A DNA stretch of 42,758 bases from DASZHJ01 sp035604335 (GCA_035604335.1 DATNIT010000032.1:1-42758), one strand, 5' to 3'. Counted from the stretch's first letter, positions 25,388 through 34,147 are shown. The notes: generated by a model not told the origin, from the sequence alone. Program-made: numbers and translations.

Positions 25388-25468
25388 CTCCCTTCCTCGA
25401 TCCCGCTCGTTTTCAGAAATCCGCTTGGCGGCGGCTGAACCACGGCCGCACAAAGGTGGACTCCGGTC

Positions 25469-25640
25469 ATCGCCACGCTAGGGGAGCATCTGCTCGCGTC
25501 GGTCGGCGGCGATTACGGCATTGCCTATGCGGAGCAGCGCATCGCCTTGGGGATTGCTCTATAGCCGGGCGGGCTTCGATGCGCGGGTGTTCCTCGGTGC
25601 CTTTCACCAGATGATGGCGGCGATCGGCGTCGACATCGTT
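25469..25640 (+). pseudogene. Frameshifted globin-sensor (protoglobin) remnant of an RsbR-like gene
   Basis: Two short segments in different frames together read as the sensor-globin domain found at the N-terminus of RsbR-type proteins. The frame starting at 25469 gives LGEHLLASVGGDYGIAYAEQ-RIALGIAL and hits TAG at 25562. The next forward frame continues LYSRAGFDARVFLGAFHQMM and AAIGVDIVGK to about 25636. The third frame then carries on in the STAS protein. Both breaks shift the frame in the same sense, the first beside a GGGG run. The first 60-90 residues of the expected globin domain are missing, and no start codon or ribosome site is evident after the tRNA. This is a decayed gene or, less likely, two sequencing errors. 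Confidence 0.65.
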
Positions 25641-26178
25641 GGCAAAGTTGGCCGGCGATCCCCCGGCCGCATTCGAAAAAGTCTCGCCGCTGAAGAAGGT
25701 GAGTTTCTTCGACATCGGGATGATCGTCGACGTGCTGATCGCCGAGCGTGAGCGGACCATGACGGCTCAACAGGAAGTCATCCGCGAGTTGTCGACGCCG
25801 GTGCTGCAGTTTCGCGAGCATCTGCTCATCCTGCCGCTCATCGGCCTCATCGATACCGTGCGCGCGAGCCAGCTCACTGACGAGCTCCTGCATGCCATCC
25901 GCGTGAATAGAGCCAAGGCCGTGATCGTCGACATCATGGGCGTGCCGGTCGTGGACTCGAAAGTGGCCCGGCACCTCGCCCAGACCGTGACGGCGTGTCA
26001 GCTCATGGGTGTCTCGGCGATCGTGACCGGCATCTCCGGCGCCGTCGCCCAGGCGCTCGTGACCCTCGGCGTCGAGATCGAGGCCTTCAATGCCGTGGGC
26101 GACCTGCAGCGCGGTATCAAGGCGGCGGAGCGGCTCATGGGATATCGGATGGTTCGAGCGCCGAGCCTGCCGGCCTAG
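25639..26178 (+). CDS. STAS-domain protein, C-terminal part of a decayed RsbR-like gene
   Basis: This open frame of 179 codons contains the end of a globin-sensor domain (VSFFDIGMIVDVLIAERERT) and a full STAS domain: IRELSTPVLQFREHLLILPL, IGLIDTVRASQLTDELL, AVIVDIMGVPVVDSKVARHL, MGVSAIVTGISGAVAQALVT. RsbR-family proteins form stressosomes, where the DxTGVPxVD-S/T loop is phosphorylated; here the loop reads DIMGVPVVDS. The only starts are a TTG at 25639 or ATGs at 25720 and 25759, none with a good ribosome site, because the true N-terminus lies in the frameshifted part upstream. A truncated STAS protein might still be made. No RsbS, RsbT or other stressosome partner is adjacent. Confidence 0.65.
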   Translation: MAKLAGDPPAAFEKVSPLKKVSFFDIGMIVDVLIAERERTMTAQQEVIRELSTPVLQFREHLLILPLIGLIDTVRASQLTDELLHAIRVNRAKAVIVDIMGVPVVDSKVARHLAQTVTACQLMGVSAIVTGISGAVAQALVTLGVEIEAFNAVGDLQRGIKAAERLMGYRMVRAPSLPA

Positions 26179-26318
26179 AGCTTTCCCCAGGTTGCACGGA
26201 TGGACCGATGCGGGCGCCGCTGGGCCAGACCCGTGCACGGCGCCAACCATTCGTTTAATGTAAACGGCGGGGCGGGCCTCCGGTGGGACGGCTCGCTGGG
26301 CAGTTGGGGGCTTTGATC

Positions 26319-27005
26319 ATGCGCGGACATCTCGGGTCGGTGGCTCCGATCACGGTCGCGATTGTGCTCGCGGGCGCGGTCGCTCAGAGCGCTTGGGCGC
26401 AATCGGCCGCTCCGGCGGCCCTGGTCGAGGATGTGTCGGCGAGCGTCGCCGGTGTCGACGCCTTCGACTACGTACCGGCCGGCAAGCAAATCCAGTTAGG
26501 CAGCGCCGGCAAAATCGTGCTCGGCTACCTCGCCTCTTGCACGGAGGAAACCATCGTCGGCGGCACCGTCACCGTCGGCTCCGATGAGTCGTCGGTCGCG
26601 GGCGGGGCGGTACAGCGCAAGACGGTCGCGTGCGCGGGCAAGCCGATGCAGCTCACGGCCGAGCAAAGCGGCAAGAGCGGCGGCCTCGTGTTCCGCAAGC
26701 CGCCGTCCACGAACACCGCGCCGGCGCCGGCGCCCGCCGCCGACCGCCCGCGCGCCATCCCCAGCGCCGGGCCGGTGATCTCCGTGCCGAAACCTGGCCG
26801 CGTCACCATCGCACGCGTCGACGCGAAGGCTCCGCCCATCGTGTTGGACCTGTCGGCGAAACCCATCGATCTCGGCAAGCGCGGCGTGCGCCTGACGCCC
26901 GGCGGGACCTACCGCGCGACTTACGGCGCAAGCGCGATCCTGTTCGAGATCGACGCGCAATCGACGGGCGAGACGTCGCCGCTCGCGCGGCTGATTCGCT
27001 TCTGA
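26319..27005 (+). CDS. Secreted protein of unknown function preceding the adenylate cyclase
   Basis: The 228-residue product has a signal peptide (SVAPITVAIVLAGAVAQSAW, cleavage after WAQSA). The mature protein has a FecR-like small beta-domain (AGKQIQLGSAGKIVLGYLAS, TIVGGTVTVG), two Cys that could form a disulfide (SCTEE and VACAG), a Pro/Ala linker near residue 140, and a C-terminal beta segment. GGGGG about eight bases before the ATG at 26319 serves as the ribosome site; a GTG at 26283 is an alternative without a proper signal peptide. It ends one base before the cyclase start, so the two are coupled. It may modulate the periplasmic CHASE2 sensor, which is inference. Confidence 0.7.
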   Translation: MRGHLGSVAPITVAIVLAGAVAQSAWAQSAAPAALVEDVSASVAGVDAFDYVPAGKQIQLGSAGKIVLGYLASCTEETIVGGTVTVGSDESSVAGGAVQRKTVACAGKPMQLTAEQSGKSGGLVFRKPPSTNTAPAPAPAADRPRAIPSAGPVISVPKPGRVTIARVDAKAPPIVLDLSAKPIDLGKRGVRLTPGGTYRATYGASAILFEIDAQSTGETSPLARLIRF

Positions 27006-27006
27006 C

Positions 27007-29136
27007 GTGACGCGCCGCGACCTCGCCGCGGTCGCCGGCATCGCCGTCGCTGCGGCGCTCCTGTTCGGCAGCAGCGGGGTTTCGTACCTCGACGGTCTCG
27101 GCATCGACAGCCTGTTCTGGCTGCGCCAGGAGTTCGCTCCGGCCGCGCGCCCGGCCGCGGATGCGCCCGTGTCGGTGATCGCCATCGACGAGGAGACCTA
27201 CCGCCGGCCGCCCTTCAAGGACACGCCGCAGGTGATGTGGACGCCGCAGCAGGCCAAGGTCCTCGATGCCCTACTCGATGCGGGCGCCACGGTGGTCGGA
27301 TACGACATCACCTACTCGACCTCTGTCGAGAGCTACATACCGGGCTTCGAGCGCCCGTTCTTGCGCAGCGTCCACAAGGGTGCGAGCGAGGGCCGGATCG
27401 TGCTGAGCAAAGCGCAGCACCAGCAGCAACCCATCGAGCCTTTCCGAGGTCTCCAGATCGCGGTCGGTGTCGACAATGTGCGCTCGGTCAATCTCGTCGA
27501 GGATTCCGACGGCGTCGTGCGCAAGGTGCCGCTGTTCGTCGACCTGCGATCGCCCGACCAGCAGACTGCGCCGGAGCCGGCCTTCGCCCTCGATCTCGCG
27601 GCGCGCGCCCTGCATGTGAAGCCAGTGCGCGAGGCGGATGGTGCCGTTCGCCTCGGCGATGCGCGGGTCAGGACCGCGGACACCAACGCGCTCGGCGTCA
27701 ATTTCGACACACGGCCGGGCGCGGTCCCTACCTACTCCTTCGCCGACATGGTGGCCTGCGCCGAGGACGGCAAGACCGAGTATTTCCGAGAGAACTTTGC
27801 CGGCCGCATCGTGCTGATCGGTACCGCGCTCGACGTAGAGGATCGCCAGCTCACCTCCGAGCGCTTCGCCACCAGCCCCGAGGGCCTGAACGCGCCCGAG
27901 CGCTGCGCGGTGCCGGTGATGCCCGGCTTGATGCGTGCCGATTTCCGACGGGACACGATACCCGGCGTGTTCATCCACGCGGCCGCGATCGCGAACCTGT
28001 TGCGGGGCGACGCGTGGGTACCGGTGCCTCGGCCCGTCCGCGTGGCGCTGCTGCTGGTGCTCGCGGCCGCGACGAGTTTGGCGGCGACGCGGTTTCATCT
28101 CTCGATCGCCGCAGGGGTCGCGGTGGCGCTGCTCATGGCCTGGATTGCGGGATCGATGGCCGCGTTCTCGCAGACGATGGTGCTGCCGCTGTTGAATGGC
28201 GCGGCGGCGATAGTGGGGGCGTTCGGCGCGAGCCTGGCCTACCGGTTCGGTGTCACCGATCGCAACCGCCGCCGCATCGCGAAGGCCTTCGCGCTTTATC
28301 TGCCGCCGTCGGAAGTCGAGCGGATGGTCGCCGCGGACGCGGTGCCGAAGCTCGGCGGAGAGGCCCGGACCGTGTCGATCCTGTTCACGGATCTCGCGAG
28401 CTTCGCCCGTGTCTCCGAGTACCTGGATCCCGCGCACCTCGCCGCCGCGCTCAACACGTATTTCGCGGCGGTCACCGACATCGTCGAACGGCACGGCGGG
28501 TTCGTCGACAAGTTCATCGGCGACGCCGTGGTCGCCATTTTCGGCGCGCCGCTCGACGATCCCGACCACGCGCTCAACGCGGTACGCGCGGCGATCGCCA
28601 TTCGGGCCGCGAGCCCGGAGGCCGCGCGCGAGCTTGCGCGCTCGGGCGGGCGGCCGCCGGCGACCCGGATCGGTGTCAATACCGGTCCGGTTCTGATCGG
28701 AAACATCGGGTCACCGCGGCGCTTCAACTACACCGTCATGGGGGATGCCGTGAACCTCGCCTCGCGGCTCGAGGGCGTCAACAAGCGCTACGGCACGCTT
28801 GTCCTGGTGAGCGACGCCACGGCACAAGCCTGCGGCGAGGCGATCGTGTTCCGGGAGATCGACACCGTCGCCGTCAAGGGGCGCGAGCGGCCGGTCGCGC
28901 TCTTCGAGCCGCTGGGCCTCGCGGGCGAAGTGGCGGCCGACGTGCTGGCGGGCCGCGACGCCTTTGCCAAGGCGTTACGGCTGTGGCGGCGCGGGTCTTT
29001 CGCGGAGGCGGCAAGCGCGTTCGAGGCGCTCGCCGACGGCAATCCCGCGGCGTCGCATTTCTCGGCGCTCGCGCACGAGCTCGCGCTGGATCCTCCCGCG
29101 GACTGGCGTGGCGTCTCGATCCTCACGGACAAGTAG
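27007..29136 (+). CDS. CHASE2-domain class III adenylate cyclase
   Basis: The 709-residue membrane enzyme starts at GTG one base after the upstream stop. Layout: a transmembrane helix at 6-24, a periplasmic CHASE2 sensor at about 35-335, three transmembrane helices at about 343-412, and a class III cyclase domain at about 425-600. Catalytic residues are present: metal Asp462 (LFTDLASF) and Asp506 (FIGDAVVAIFGAP), adenine-selecting Lys502, Thr576 in NYTVMGDAVN, and the transition-state Asn583 and Arg587. Cyclic AMP is therefore the expected product. A short C-terminal helical tail resembles a TPR-like repeat. The cyclic-nucleotide-binding protein encoded 286 bases downstream is a plausible effector. 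Confidence 0.93.
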   Translation: MTRRDLAAVAGIAVAAALLFGSSGVSYLDGLGIDSLFWLRQEFAPAARPAADAPVSVIAIDEETYRRPPFKDTPQVMWTPQQAKVLDALLDAGATVVGYDITYSTSVESYIPGFERPFLRSVHKGASEGRIVLSKAQHQQQPIEPFRGLQIAVGVDNVRSVNLVEDSDGVVRKVPLFVDLRSPDQQTAPEPAFALDLAARALHVKPVREADGAVRLGDARVRTADTNALGVNFDTRPGAVPTYSFADMVACAEDGKTEYFRENFAGRIVLIGTALDVEDRQLTSERFATSPEGLNAPERCAVPVMPGLMRADFRRDTIPGVFIHAAAIANLLRGDAWVPVPRPVRVALLLVLAAATSLAATRFHLSIAAGVAVALLMAWIAGSMAAFSQTMVLPLLNGAAAIVGAFGASLAYRFGVTDRNRRRIAKAFALYLPPSEVERMVAADAVPKLGGEARTVSILFTDLASFARVSEYLDPAHLAAALNTYFAAVTDIVERHGGFVDKFIGDAVVAIFGAPLDDPDHALNAVRAAIAIRAASPEAARELARSGGRPPATRIGVNTGPVLIGNIGSPRRFNYTVMGDAVNLASRLEGVNKRYGTLVLVSDATAQACGEAIVFREIDTVAVKGRERPVALFEPLGLAGEVAADVLAGRDAFAKALRLWRRGSFAEAASAFEALADGNPAASHFSALAHELALDPPADWRGVSILTDK

Positions 29137-29230
29137 CGGCCACCGCGGACGCTCGCCGGCAGCGCCCGTTCAATCCTTCGTGAAGCCATCGCATGCGGTC
29201 GTGTGTAATGGTCCAGTACGGTTGTCATGA

Positions 29231-29246
29231 CATGGGAATGCCCATG
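29231..29246. promoter_or_regulatory. Short inverted repeat upstream of the cyclic-nucleotide-binding protein gene
   Basis: CATGGG-AATG-CCCATG is a perfect 6-bp inverted repeat in the 286-base gap between the cyclase and the effector gene. A TTGACA at 29274-29279 lies nearby without a convincing -10. The element is short enough to be chance. Nothing else is recognisable in this gap. Confidence 0.25.
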
Positions 29247-29422
29247 GCACCGGCACCCATCCAGGACTAAGATTTGACACACAAAGTGACGGTCGGGCGC
29301 ACGATAAACAGCCGATCGAAACTGTTACGCTTGCGACCAAGAGCATAAGAAACCGGCGATTTTTAAGCGAAGGTCGGCCTTTCGATCTTGACCGTAGCCA
29401 TCCCGGGACGGAGGGTGAGGCG

Positions 29423-30301
29423 ATGAAGGGCGAGATTGGGCACCAAGTCGTTCCGGAGCAAGGCGAGCACCGGAGACGCGCGGCTCCGCGCGACTTTTGG
29501 ACGGCGAGATTGGAATCCGCCCTCGGCTCCTCGGAGTGCCGCGTGCTCGAGCTGTCGCCGGGCAATGCGACGGTCCAGATCGATCATCCTGTCCCCGAGA
29601 ACCAGGCCGTCACGTTGATGATGGAGCGCTTGGGCGAGCTGTCGGGCGTCGTGGCCTGGCAGCGCGAGGGGTGCATCGGAATCCGGATCATCGAGCATCG
29701 TCCGTTGGGCACCGGCAGCTTCCGCGCGCTGCCGGGCGAGCCGAAGGCTTCGCCTCGGCCGCCGGGCGGGTGGACGGCCGCTCGCACCGAGCCCGTGCCG
29801 CCACGCCAGGCGAGCCTGCAGCCCGAGGCGCGCGAGCGCGGCTTCGTCGGAGATCCCGATCCCACGGCGCCGGCGCCGGAAGGCATCGCCGTCGAGCGCT
29901 GGGGCGGCGATCCCGACCTGTTGGAGGTGTTCCGCGAGGAGCCTCAGATGATCGCGCTGCAGCCCGGGGAAATCCTGTTCAAGGAGGGCGATCCCGGGAC
30001 ATCCATGTTTATCGTGCGCGACGGCGTGCTGCGCATCCGCAGCGGCAGCGTGGTCTACGAGGACGTCGTGCGCGGCGGCGTCGTGGGCGAGATGGGCCTG
30101 GTCGAGAAGCTGATGCCGCGGAGCGCCACCGTCTACGCGCTCACCGCTTCCGAGCTCGTCGAGATCGACGAGGAGCGTTTCTTCTTCCTGGTCGAGCGAC
30201 AGCCGCAACTCGCGATCACGGTGATGCGCGTGCTGTCTCGGCGGTTGCGCCATATGGATGGGCGCTACCGGGTGGCGCGCTGGACCGATCCGCACCGGTA
30301 G
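29423..30301 (+). CDS. PilZ-like domain joined to cyclic-nucleotide-binding domain
   Basis: The 292-residue protein has an N-terminal beta-domain at 17-90 that resembles PilZ (RRRAAPR at 17-23, then VLELSPGNATVQID, SGVVAWQREGCIGIRI). A disordered Pro/Arg linker of about 70 residues follows, then a CAP_ED domain at 170-275. The phosphate-binding cassette is intact: GEMGLVEKLMPRSATVYA at 222-239 with the Glu and Arg that hold cAMP. There is no C-terminal DNA-binding domain, so it is not a Crp-type regulator. The second PilZ motif is degenerate (SPGN instead of SxxG), so c-di-GMP binding is doubtful. The ribosome site GGAGGGTGAGG supports the ATG at 29423. It is probably the effector of the upstream cyclase. 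Confidence 0.82.
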   Translation: MKGEIGHQVVPEQGEHRRRAAPRDFWTARLESALGSSECRVLELSPGNATVQIDHPVPENQAVTLMMERLGELSGVVAWQREGCIGIRIIEHRPLGTGSFRALPGEPKASPRPPGGWTAARTEPVPPRQASLQPEARERGFVGDPDPTAPAPEGIAVERWGGDPDLLEVFREEPQMIALQPGEILFKEGDPGTSMFIVRDGVLRIRSGSVVYEDVVRGGVVGEMGLVEKLMPRSATVYALTASELVEIDEERFFFLVERQPQLAITVMRVLSRRLRHMDGRYRVARWTDPHR

Positions 30302-30326
30302 CTCGGCCGCGCCGGCTGCGCGCATT

Positions 30327-30370
30327 GTCTCCCGGCTCTTTCGCCTAAGTCTCCCGGCTCTTTCGCCTAA
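30327..30370 (+). repeat. Two perfect 22-bp tandem repeats
   Basis: Identical 22-base units lie side by side at 30327-30348 and 30349-30370; each begins GTCTCCCGG and ends TCGCCTAA. They sit 25 bases after the stop of the PilZ-like/cyclic-nucleotide-binding gene. The rest of the 244-base gap up to the histidine kinase holds no gene. Repeat slippage or a paired protein-binding site are both possible. Confidence 0.8.
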
Positions 30371-30545
30371 AAATTTCGGCAAAAACCACCCGCAGATGCA
30401 CGGAAATGGCGGGGCGGAAGCCCTTGTGTTTCATCGTACTTCGCGATGGCGCCCAGGGTCCTCGGCGTCGAAACGGCTTGATGGCCGGCGCGCCCGCGCC
30501 CGCGCGTTAACGCCCTCTTAAGTCTAAGCTTGCTACGCGATCGGA

Positions 30546-32090
30546 ATGGCAATTTCCGAGCAGGACGATGTGGGCCGCATGACACAAGCTCAGAGACCGG
30601 AGCCGATGCGGGCCGATCCGCGGGAGATCCGCTTCGATCAGGTCCGACTGCTCGCGCGCAACGTGCCGGTCATCGTCATCGCGAACCTGCTAAATTCACT
30701 GTTGACGGTCGCGTTCTTCGGCGACGTGGCGCCACCTTGGGTCCTCGGCGCGTGGCTCATGCTGACGGTGGCGCTGAGCGCGATCGGCTCATGCGTGTGG
30801 TGGGCGCGCCGCGACGAATCCTTCTGGCGCGACGTCGATGCATCGGTCATTCGCCGGATCACGCTCTGCGCCGGGCTGGGCGGCGGGCTTTGGGGCCTGT
30901 TCGCCTTGATCGTGTTCCCGCCTGAGTCGCTGTCGCATCAGGTGTTGCTGGCGCTGGTCGTGGGCAGCACGGCGGCGGCCTCTCTGGTGAGCTTGCAGAG
31001 CATCCCGCTCGCGAGCGCCGGCTACATCCTGCTGAGCCTGGCGCCGCTGATCGTCGCGTTCGGTCGGGTCGGCGATCCCCTGCACTGGTTCATGACCGAG
31101 ATGCTCGCGGCCTTCGCGGTCGTGTTGATCGCGCTTTCGCACAATAGCTATGCGACGTTCTTGGAAGGCGTTCGGCTTCGGGTCGCGAACGCGGACCTGC
31201 TGGAACGCACCGCGGTCGCGAACGAGACGCTGAAGCGCAACGTCGGCGAGCTAGAGTGGTCGCGCCACCGGCTGATCAAGCAGGCGAACGAGCTGAAGAA
31301 GCTGGCGCAGACGAGCACCCAGGAGCGGCGAAAGGCCGAGGCCGCCAACCTCGCGAAGTCGACCTTCCTCGCCAACATGAGCCACGAGCTGCGCACGCCC
31401 TTGAGCGCCATCATCGGCTTCTCCGAGATGATGCAGCGTGAGGCGTTGGGTCCGGTCGGGTCCACGCGATACCGCGCCTACGCCGACGACATCAATCGCA
31501 GCGGCATGCACTTGCTCGGGCTGGTCAACGACCTTCTCGATCTCTCGAAGATCGAGGCGGGCAAGATGGAGCTGATGGAGGATCTCGTCGACGTCGGTCA
31601 GCTGATCGCGGATTGCATGACGCTGGTGCGCGATGCCGCGGCGCGCGCGGGCATCGAGCTCGCGGTCGATCGGGATCAGAGCTTGCCGGTGGTCTTTGCC
31701 GATGAGCGCAAGCTCAAGCAGATCCTGATCAACCTCCTGAGCAACGCGATCAAGTTCACGGGGTCGGGAGGCAGCGTCGAGATCGTGGTGGCGGTCGCGG
31801 CCTCCGGCGGCTTGGAGATCTCGGTCCGCGACAGCGGTGTCGGCATCAGGCCCGAGGACATCGCGAAAGTCATGGAGCCCTTCGGTCAGCTGCGGAGCTC
31901 GATCGAGAGCGGTCAGCCCGGCACGGGTCTTGGCTTGCCCCTCAGCCGGAAGCTGGCGGAGCTCCACGGCGGGACGCTGGAGATCGAGAGCGCGCCGGGC
32001 CGGGGCACCACCGTGCTTCTCAGCCTGCCGCCCGAGCGCGTGAGTGCCGGGCGAGCCGAAGGCTCCGCCGCGGCGATCGCCGTCGCCTGA
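30546..32090 (+). CDS. Orphan membrane sensor histidine kinase
   Basis: The 514-residue protein has about six transmembrane helices between residues 38 and 198 (VPVIVIANLLNSLLTVAFFG, VLGAWLMLTVALSAIGSCVW, and others) with no large periplasmic loop. A coiled linker (210-265) follows, then a HisKA dimerisation box FLANMSHELRTPLSAIIGFS with phospho-His280, and an HATPase_c domain with N box ILINLLSNAIKF, G1 DSGVGI and G2 GTGLGLPLS. Such membrane-embedded sensors respond to membrane state or act with partners. No response regulator gene is adjacent; CpdR lies 5 kb upstream. The start at 30546 has a weak ribosome site, and ATG at 30579 is an alternative. It ends nine bases from the convergent FAH gene. 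Confidence 0.92.
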   Translation: MAISEQDDVGRMTQAQRPEPMRADPREIRFDQVRLLARNVPVIVIANLLNSLLTVAFFGDVAPPWVLGAWLMLTVALSAIGSCVWWARRDESFWRDVDASVIRRITLCAGLGGGLWGLFALIVFPPESLSHQVLLALVVGSTAAASLVSLQSIPLASAGYILLSLAPLIVAFGRVGDPLHWFMTEMLAAFAVVLIALSHNSYATFLEGVRLRVANADLLERTAVANETLKRNVGELEWSRHRLIKQANELKKLAQTSTQERRKAEAANLAKSTFLANMSHELRTPLSAIIGFSEMMQREALGPVGSTRYRAYADDINRSGMHLLGLVNDLLDLSKIEAGKMELMEDLVDVGQLIADCMTLVRDAAARAGIELAVDRDQSLPVVFADERKLKQILINLLSNAIKFTGSGGSVEIVVAVAASGGLEISVRDSGVGIRPEDIAKVMEPFGQLRSSIESGQPGTGLGLPLSRKLAELHGGTLEIESAPGRGTTVLLSLPPERVSAGRAEGSAAAIAVA

Positions 32091-32099
32091 TCTTAGCCG

Positions 32100-33278
32100 C
32101 TACAGCAATCCCCGCGCCGTCAGGCTCCGCATCAGCGAGCGCGACCCGAATTCCCAGCGCGGGATGCGGTTGCTCAGATTGACCCGGTTGACCAGCGCAC
32201 CCAGCTTCGGTGCCGAGATGGTGATGATGTCGCCCACCTTGTGAGTGAAGCCCTCGCCTTTGGTGCCGCGATCCTCGGTGGGCGCGAACATCGTGCCGCA
32301 ATAGAGCACGACCCCGTCGGGATACTGGTGCACGTCGCCCATCATCTGCGCCACCAGCTCCGTTGGATCCCGGCTGATTTCGCTCATGGAACTCTCGCCG
32401 TGCAGCACGAAGCCGTCCTCGCCCTCGACCGTCAGCCTCACCGTCGTGCGCCGGACATCGTCGAGGCCGAAGCTCGCGTCGAACAGGCGAATGAACGGAC
32501 CCACGGCGCAGGAGCCGTTGTTGTCCTTGGATTTGCCGAGCAGGAGCGCGCTCCGACCCTCGAAGTCGCGGAGGTTGACGTCGTTGCCGAGCGTGGCACC
32601 CACGATGGCGCCGCGGCTGTTCGCCACCAGCACGACCTCCGGCTCGGGATTGTTCCAGACGGAGGCGGGATGCAGCCCGATCTCGGCGCCGGTGCCGACG
32701 GCGGACATCGGCTGCGACTTCGTGAAGATCTCGGCGTCGGGCCCAATACCCACCTCGAGGTAGGGAGACCAGAGGCCGCGCGCGGTCAGCGCCGATTTGA
32801 GGCGTTGGGCGGCCTCCGAGCCCGGCCTGATGCTGCCGAGATCGGTGCCGATCTCGCGGCCGAGCGTCTGGCGCACGCGCTCGCCGGCGCTGGGATCGCC
32901 CTTCGCCTGCTCCTCGATCACACGCTCCAGCAGGCTCCGCATGAAGGTGACACCCGCCGCCTTGATCGCCTGCAAGTCGATGGGCGCGAGAAAATGCGGC
33001 TTGCGCGGGTCGCGCGGTCCGAGCGCGCCGTTGGCCAGGATCTCCTCGATGCCGCCGAGCCTCGTGCCCTTGGCGGCGCGGACGAGCGCTGCCGGGTCCG
33101 GCGCCTCCATCAGATCGGCCGAAGTCGGCGCTTCGCGGCCCAGCGCATAGACGCCGTCATCGCGCAGCGCTGCGACGGCGGGGCCCGCGTGCTCTCCAGG
33201 CACCCATACTCGGGCCGCCAGAGCGCCGGCAGTGCCGTCGGCTGGGAGTGCGGTCTTGGCGCTGAGGCTCAGGGACAT
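32100..33278 (-). CDS. Fumarylacetoacetate hydrolase family protein
   Basis: The 392-residue product has the FAH-fold core in its C-terminal half. Seen are a metal-binding E-x-E in NNPEPEVVLVANSRG, GATLGNDVNLRDFEGRSALL, LGKSKDNNGSCAVGPFI and the C-terminal GDIITISAPKLGALVNRV. The family cleaves or decarboxylates 2,4-diketo acids, or dehydrates 2-keto-3-deoxy sugar acids; the long N-terminal part fits the about-390-residue subgroup whose substrate I cannot state. A strong AAGGAGG lies five bases before the ATG at 33278. It is the last gene of the ten-gene minus-strand operon, 17 bases after the thioesterase. Confidence 0.88.
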   Translation of the reverse strand: MSLSLSAKTALPADGTAGALAARVWVPGEHAGPAVAALRDDGVYALGREAPTSADLMEAPDPAALVRAAKGTRLGGIEEILANGALGPRDPRKPHFLAPIDLQAIKAAGVTFMRSLLERVIEEQAKGDPSAGERVRQTLGREIGTDLGSIRPGSEAAQRLKSALTARGLWSPYLEVGIGPDAEIFTKSQPMSAVGTGAEIGLHPASVWNNPEPEVVLVANSRGAIVGATLGNDVNLRDFEGRSALLLGKSKDNNGSCAVGPFIRLFDASFGLDDVRRTTVRLTVEGEDGFVLHGESSMSEISRDPTELVAQMMGDVHQYPDGVVLYCGTMFAPTEDRGTKGEGFTHKVGDIITISAPKLGALVNRVNLSNRIPRWEFGSRSLMRSLTARGLL

Positions 33279-33295
33279 GGAATCCTCCTTAAAGG

Positions 33296-34147
33296 CTAAC
33301 TCCCTCGCAGGACATGGCTCGCGGCTTTGGCGCGGAGATCGTCGGGGATCGCCGTCGAGCGCCGCGCCTCCAAGTCGAAATGCACGCCGGCTTGCCGGAG
33401 CGTCGCCACGCGCCGTCCGCTGCGCGCGTCGCTCACGCGGTGGATCATGCGCATCGACGACATGCCGAGTTGCATCAGACCGCTGGTGACCACGAGCGCG
33501 TCGCCCGCGACGGAGCCCGGCCCGTCCAACCTGAGTTTGATCTCGAAGGTCGAGAAGCCCCGGCGGAACTCGCGCAGATAGTCCGGCGACAAGCCCATGG
33601 CGGTCAGCAGCTGGATGCAGCCGATCGAGCTGCGGTGGATATAGCCGGGCAGGCCCAGCTGCCCGGTCGCGTCGAGCTCTGCCGGCCGCACGCGGTCGCG
33701 CGCGCTCGCCATCCAGCCTTCGGCCGCACCGTCGGCGAAGCCCGGGTCCTCCTTGGAGGTCTCCCACGCCATGGATCGCTCCTCCAGAGCCGCGCGCCCC
33801 GCGGCGGAGAGCGCGGGGCTCCGGGGTCTCGCCTGCAGGTGCTCCTCGATGGTCGTGTATACCTCCGCGGTGGCGGAGTTGACGAGGCGGTGACCGATGC
33901 GCAGCGCCGCATCCGCCACCGCGATCACGCCGCTCTCGATGTGGAACACTTCGCCCGCCCGCAGCTCCGAAATAAAGCGCGCGAGGTATTCGGTGGGTGC
34001 CCAACCCTCGGGCGTCGGAAATCTTTCGCGGGCGGTCGCCGAGGCGTCTGCGAAGCGGTCGAAGTAATAGGCGACGGTGAAGTGCCCGAAGCTGTCGCAC
34101 TCCCAGGCCTTCACCATGCTGCGATGGGTCTCGATTGCGGCGCTCAT
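33296..34147 (-). CDS. Double hot-dog acyl-CoA thioesterase-like protein
   Basis: The 283-residue protein has two hot-dog halves. The first contains VKAWECDSFGHFTVAYYFDR, a 4HBT-type motif with the Asp-x-x-x-His pattern of thioesterases, and FHIESGVIAVADAALRIGHR. The second, from about 150, contains YIHRSSIGCIQLLTAMGLSP and IKLRLDGPGSVAGDALVVTS. It probably hydrolyses an acyl-CoA intermediate or is a related carnitinyl/3-keto-acid enzyme. The ATG at 34147 has GAGAG upstream. It starts 20 bases after the amidohydrolase stop. Confidence 0.78.
   Translation of the reverse strand: MSAAIETHRSMVKAWECDSFGHFTVAYYFDRFADASATARERFPTPEGWAPTEYLARFISELRAGEVFHIESGVIAVADAALRIGHRLVNSATAEVYTTIEEHLQARPRSPALSAAGRAALEERSMAWETSKEDPGFADGAAEGWMASARDRVRPAELDATGQLGLPGYIHRSSIGCIQLLTAMGLSPDYLREFRRGFSTFEIKLRLDGPGSVAGDALVVTSGLMQLGMSSMRMIHRVSDARSGRRVATLRQAGVHFDLEARRSTAIPDDLRAKAASHVLRGS

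Noticed and set aside
27271..28569. Open minus-strand frame of 432 codons opposite the adenylate cyclase
   Set aside because: Composition is rich in Arg, His, Asp and Gly without motifs, and the sense strand has a complete CHASE2/cyclase protein.
29423..30301. Crp/Fnr transcription factor
   Set aside because: The cyclic-nucleotide domain lies at the C-terminus and no helix-turn-helix follows it.
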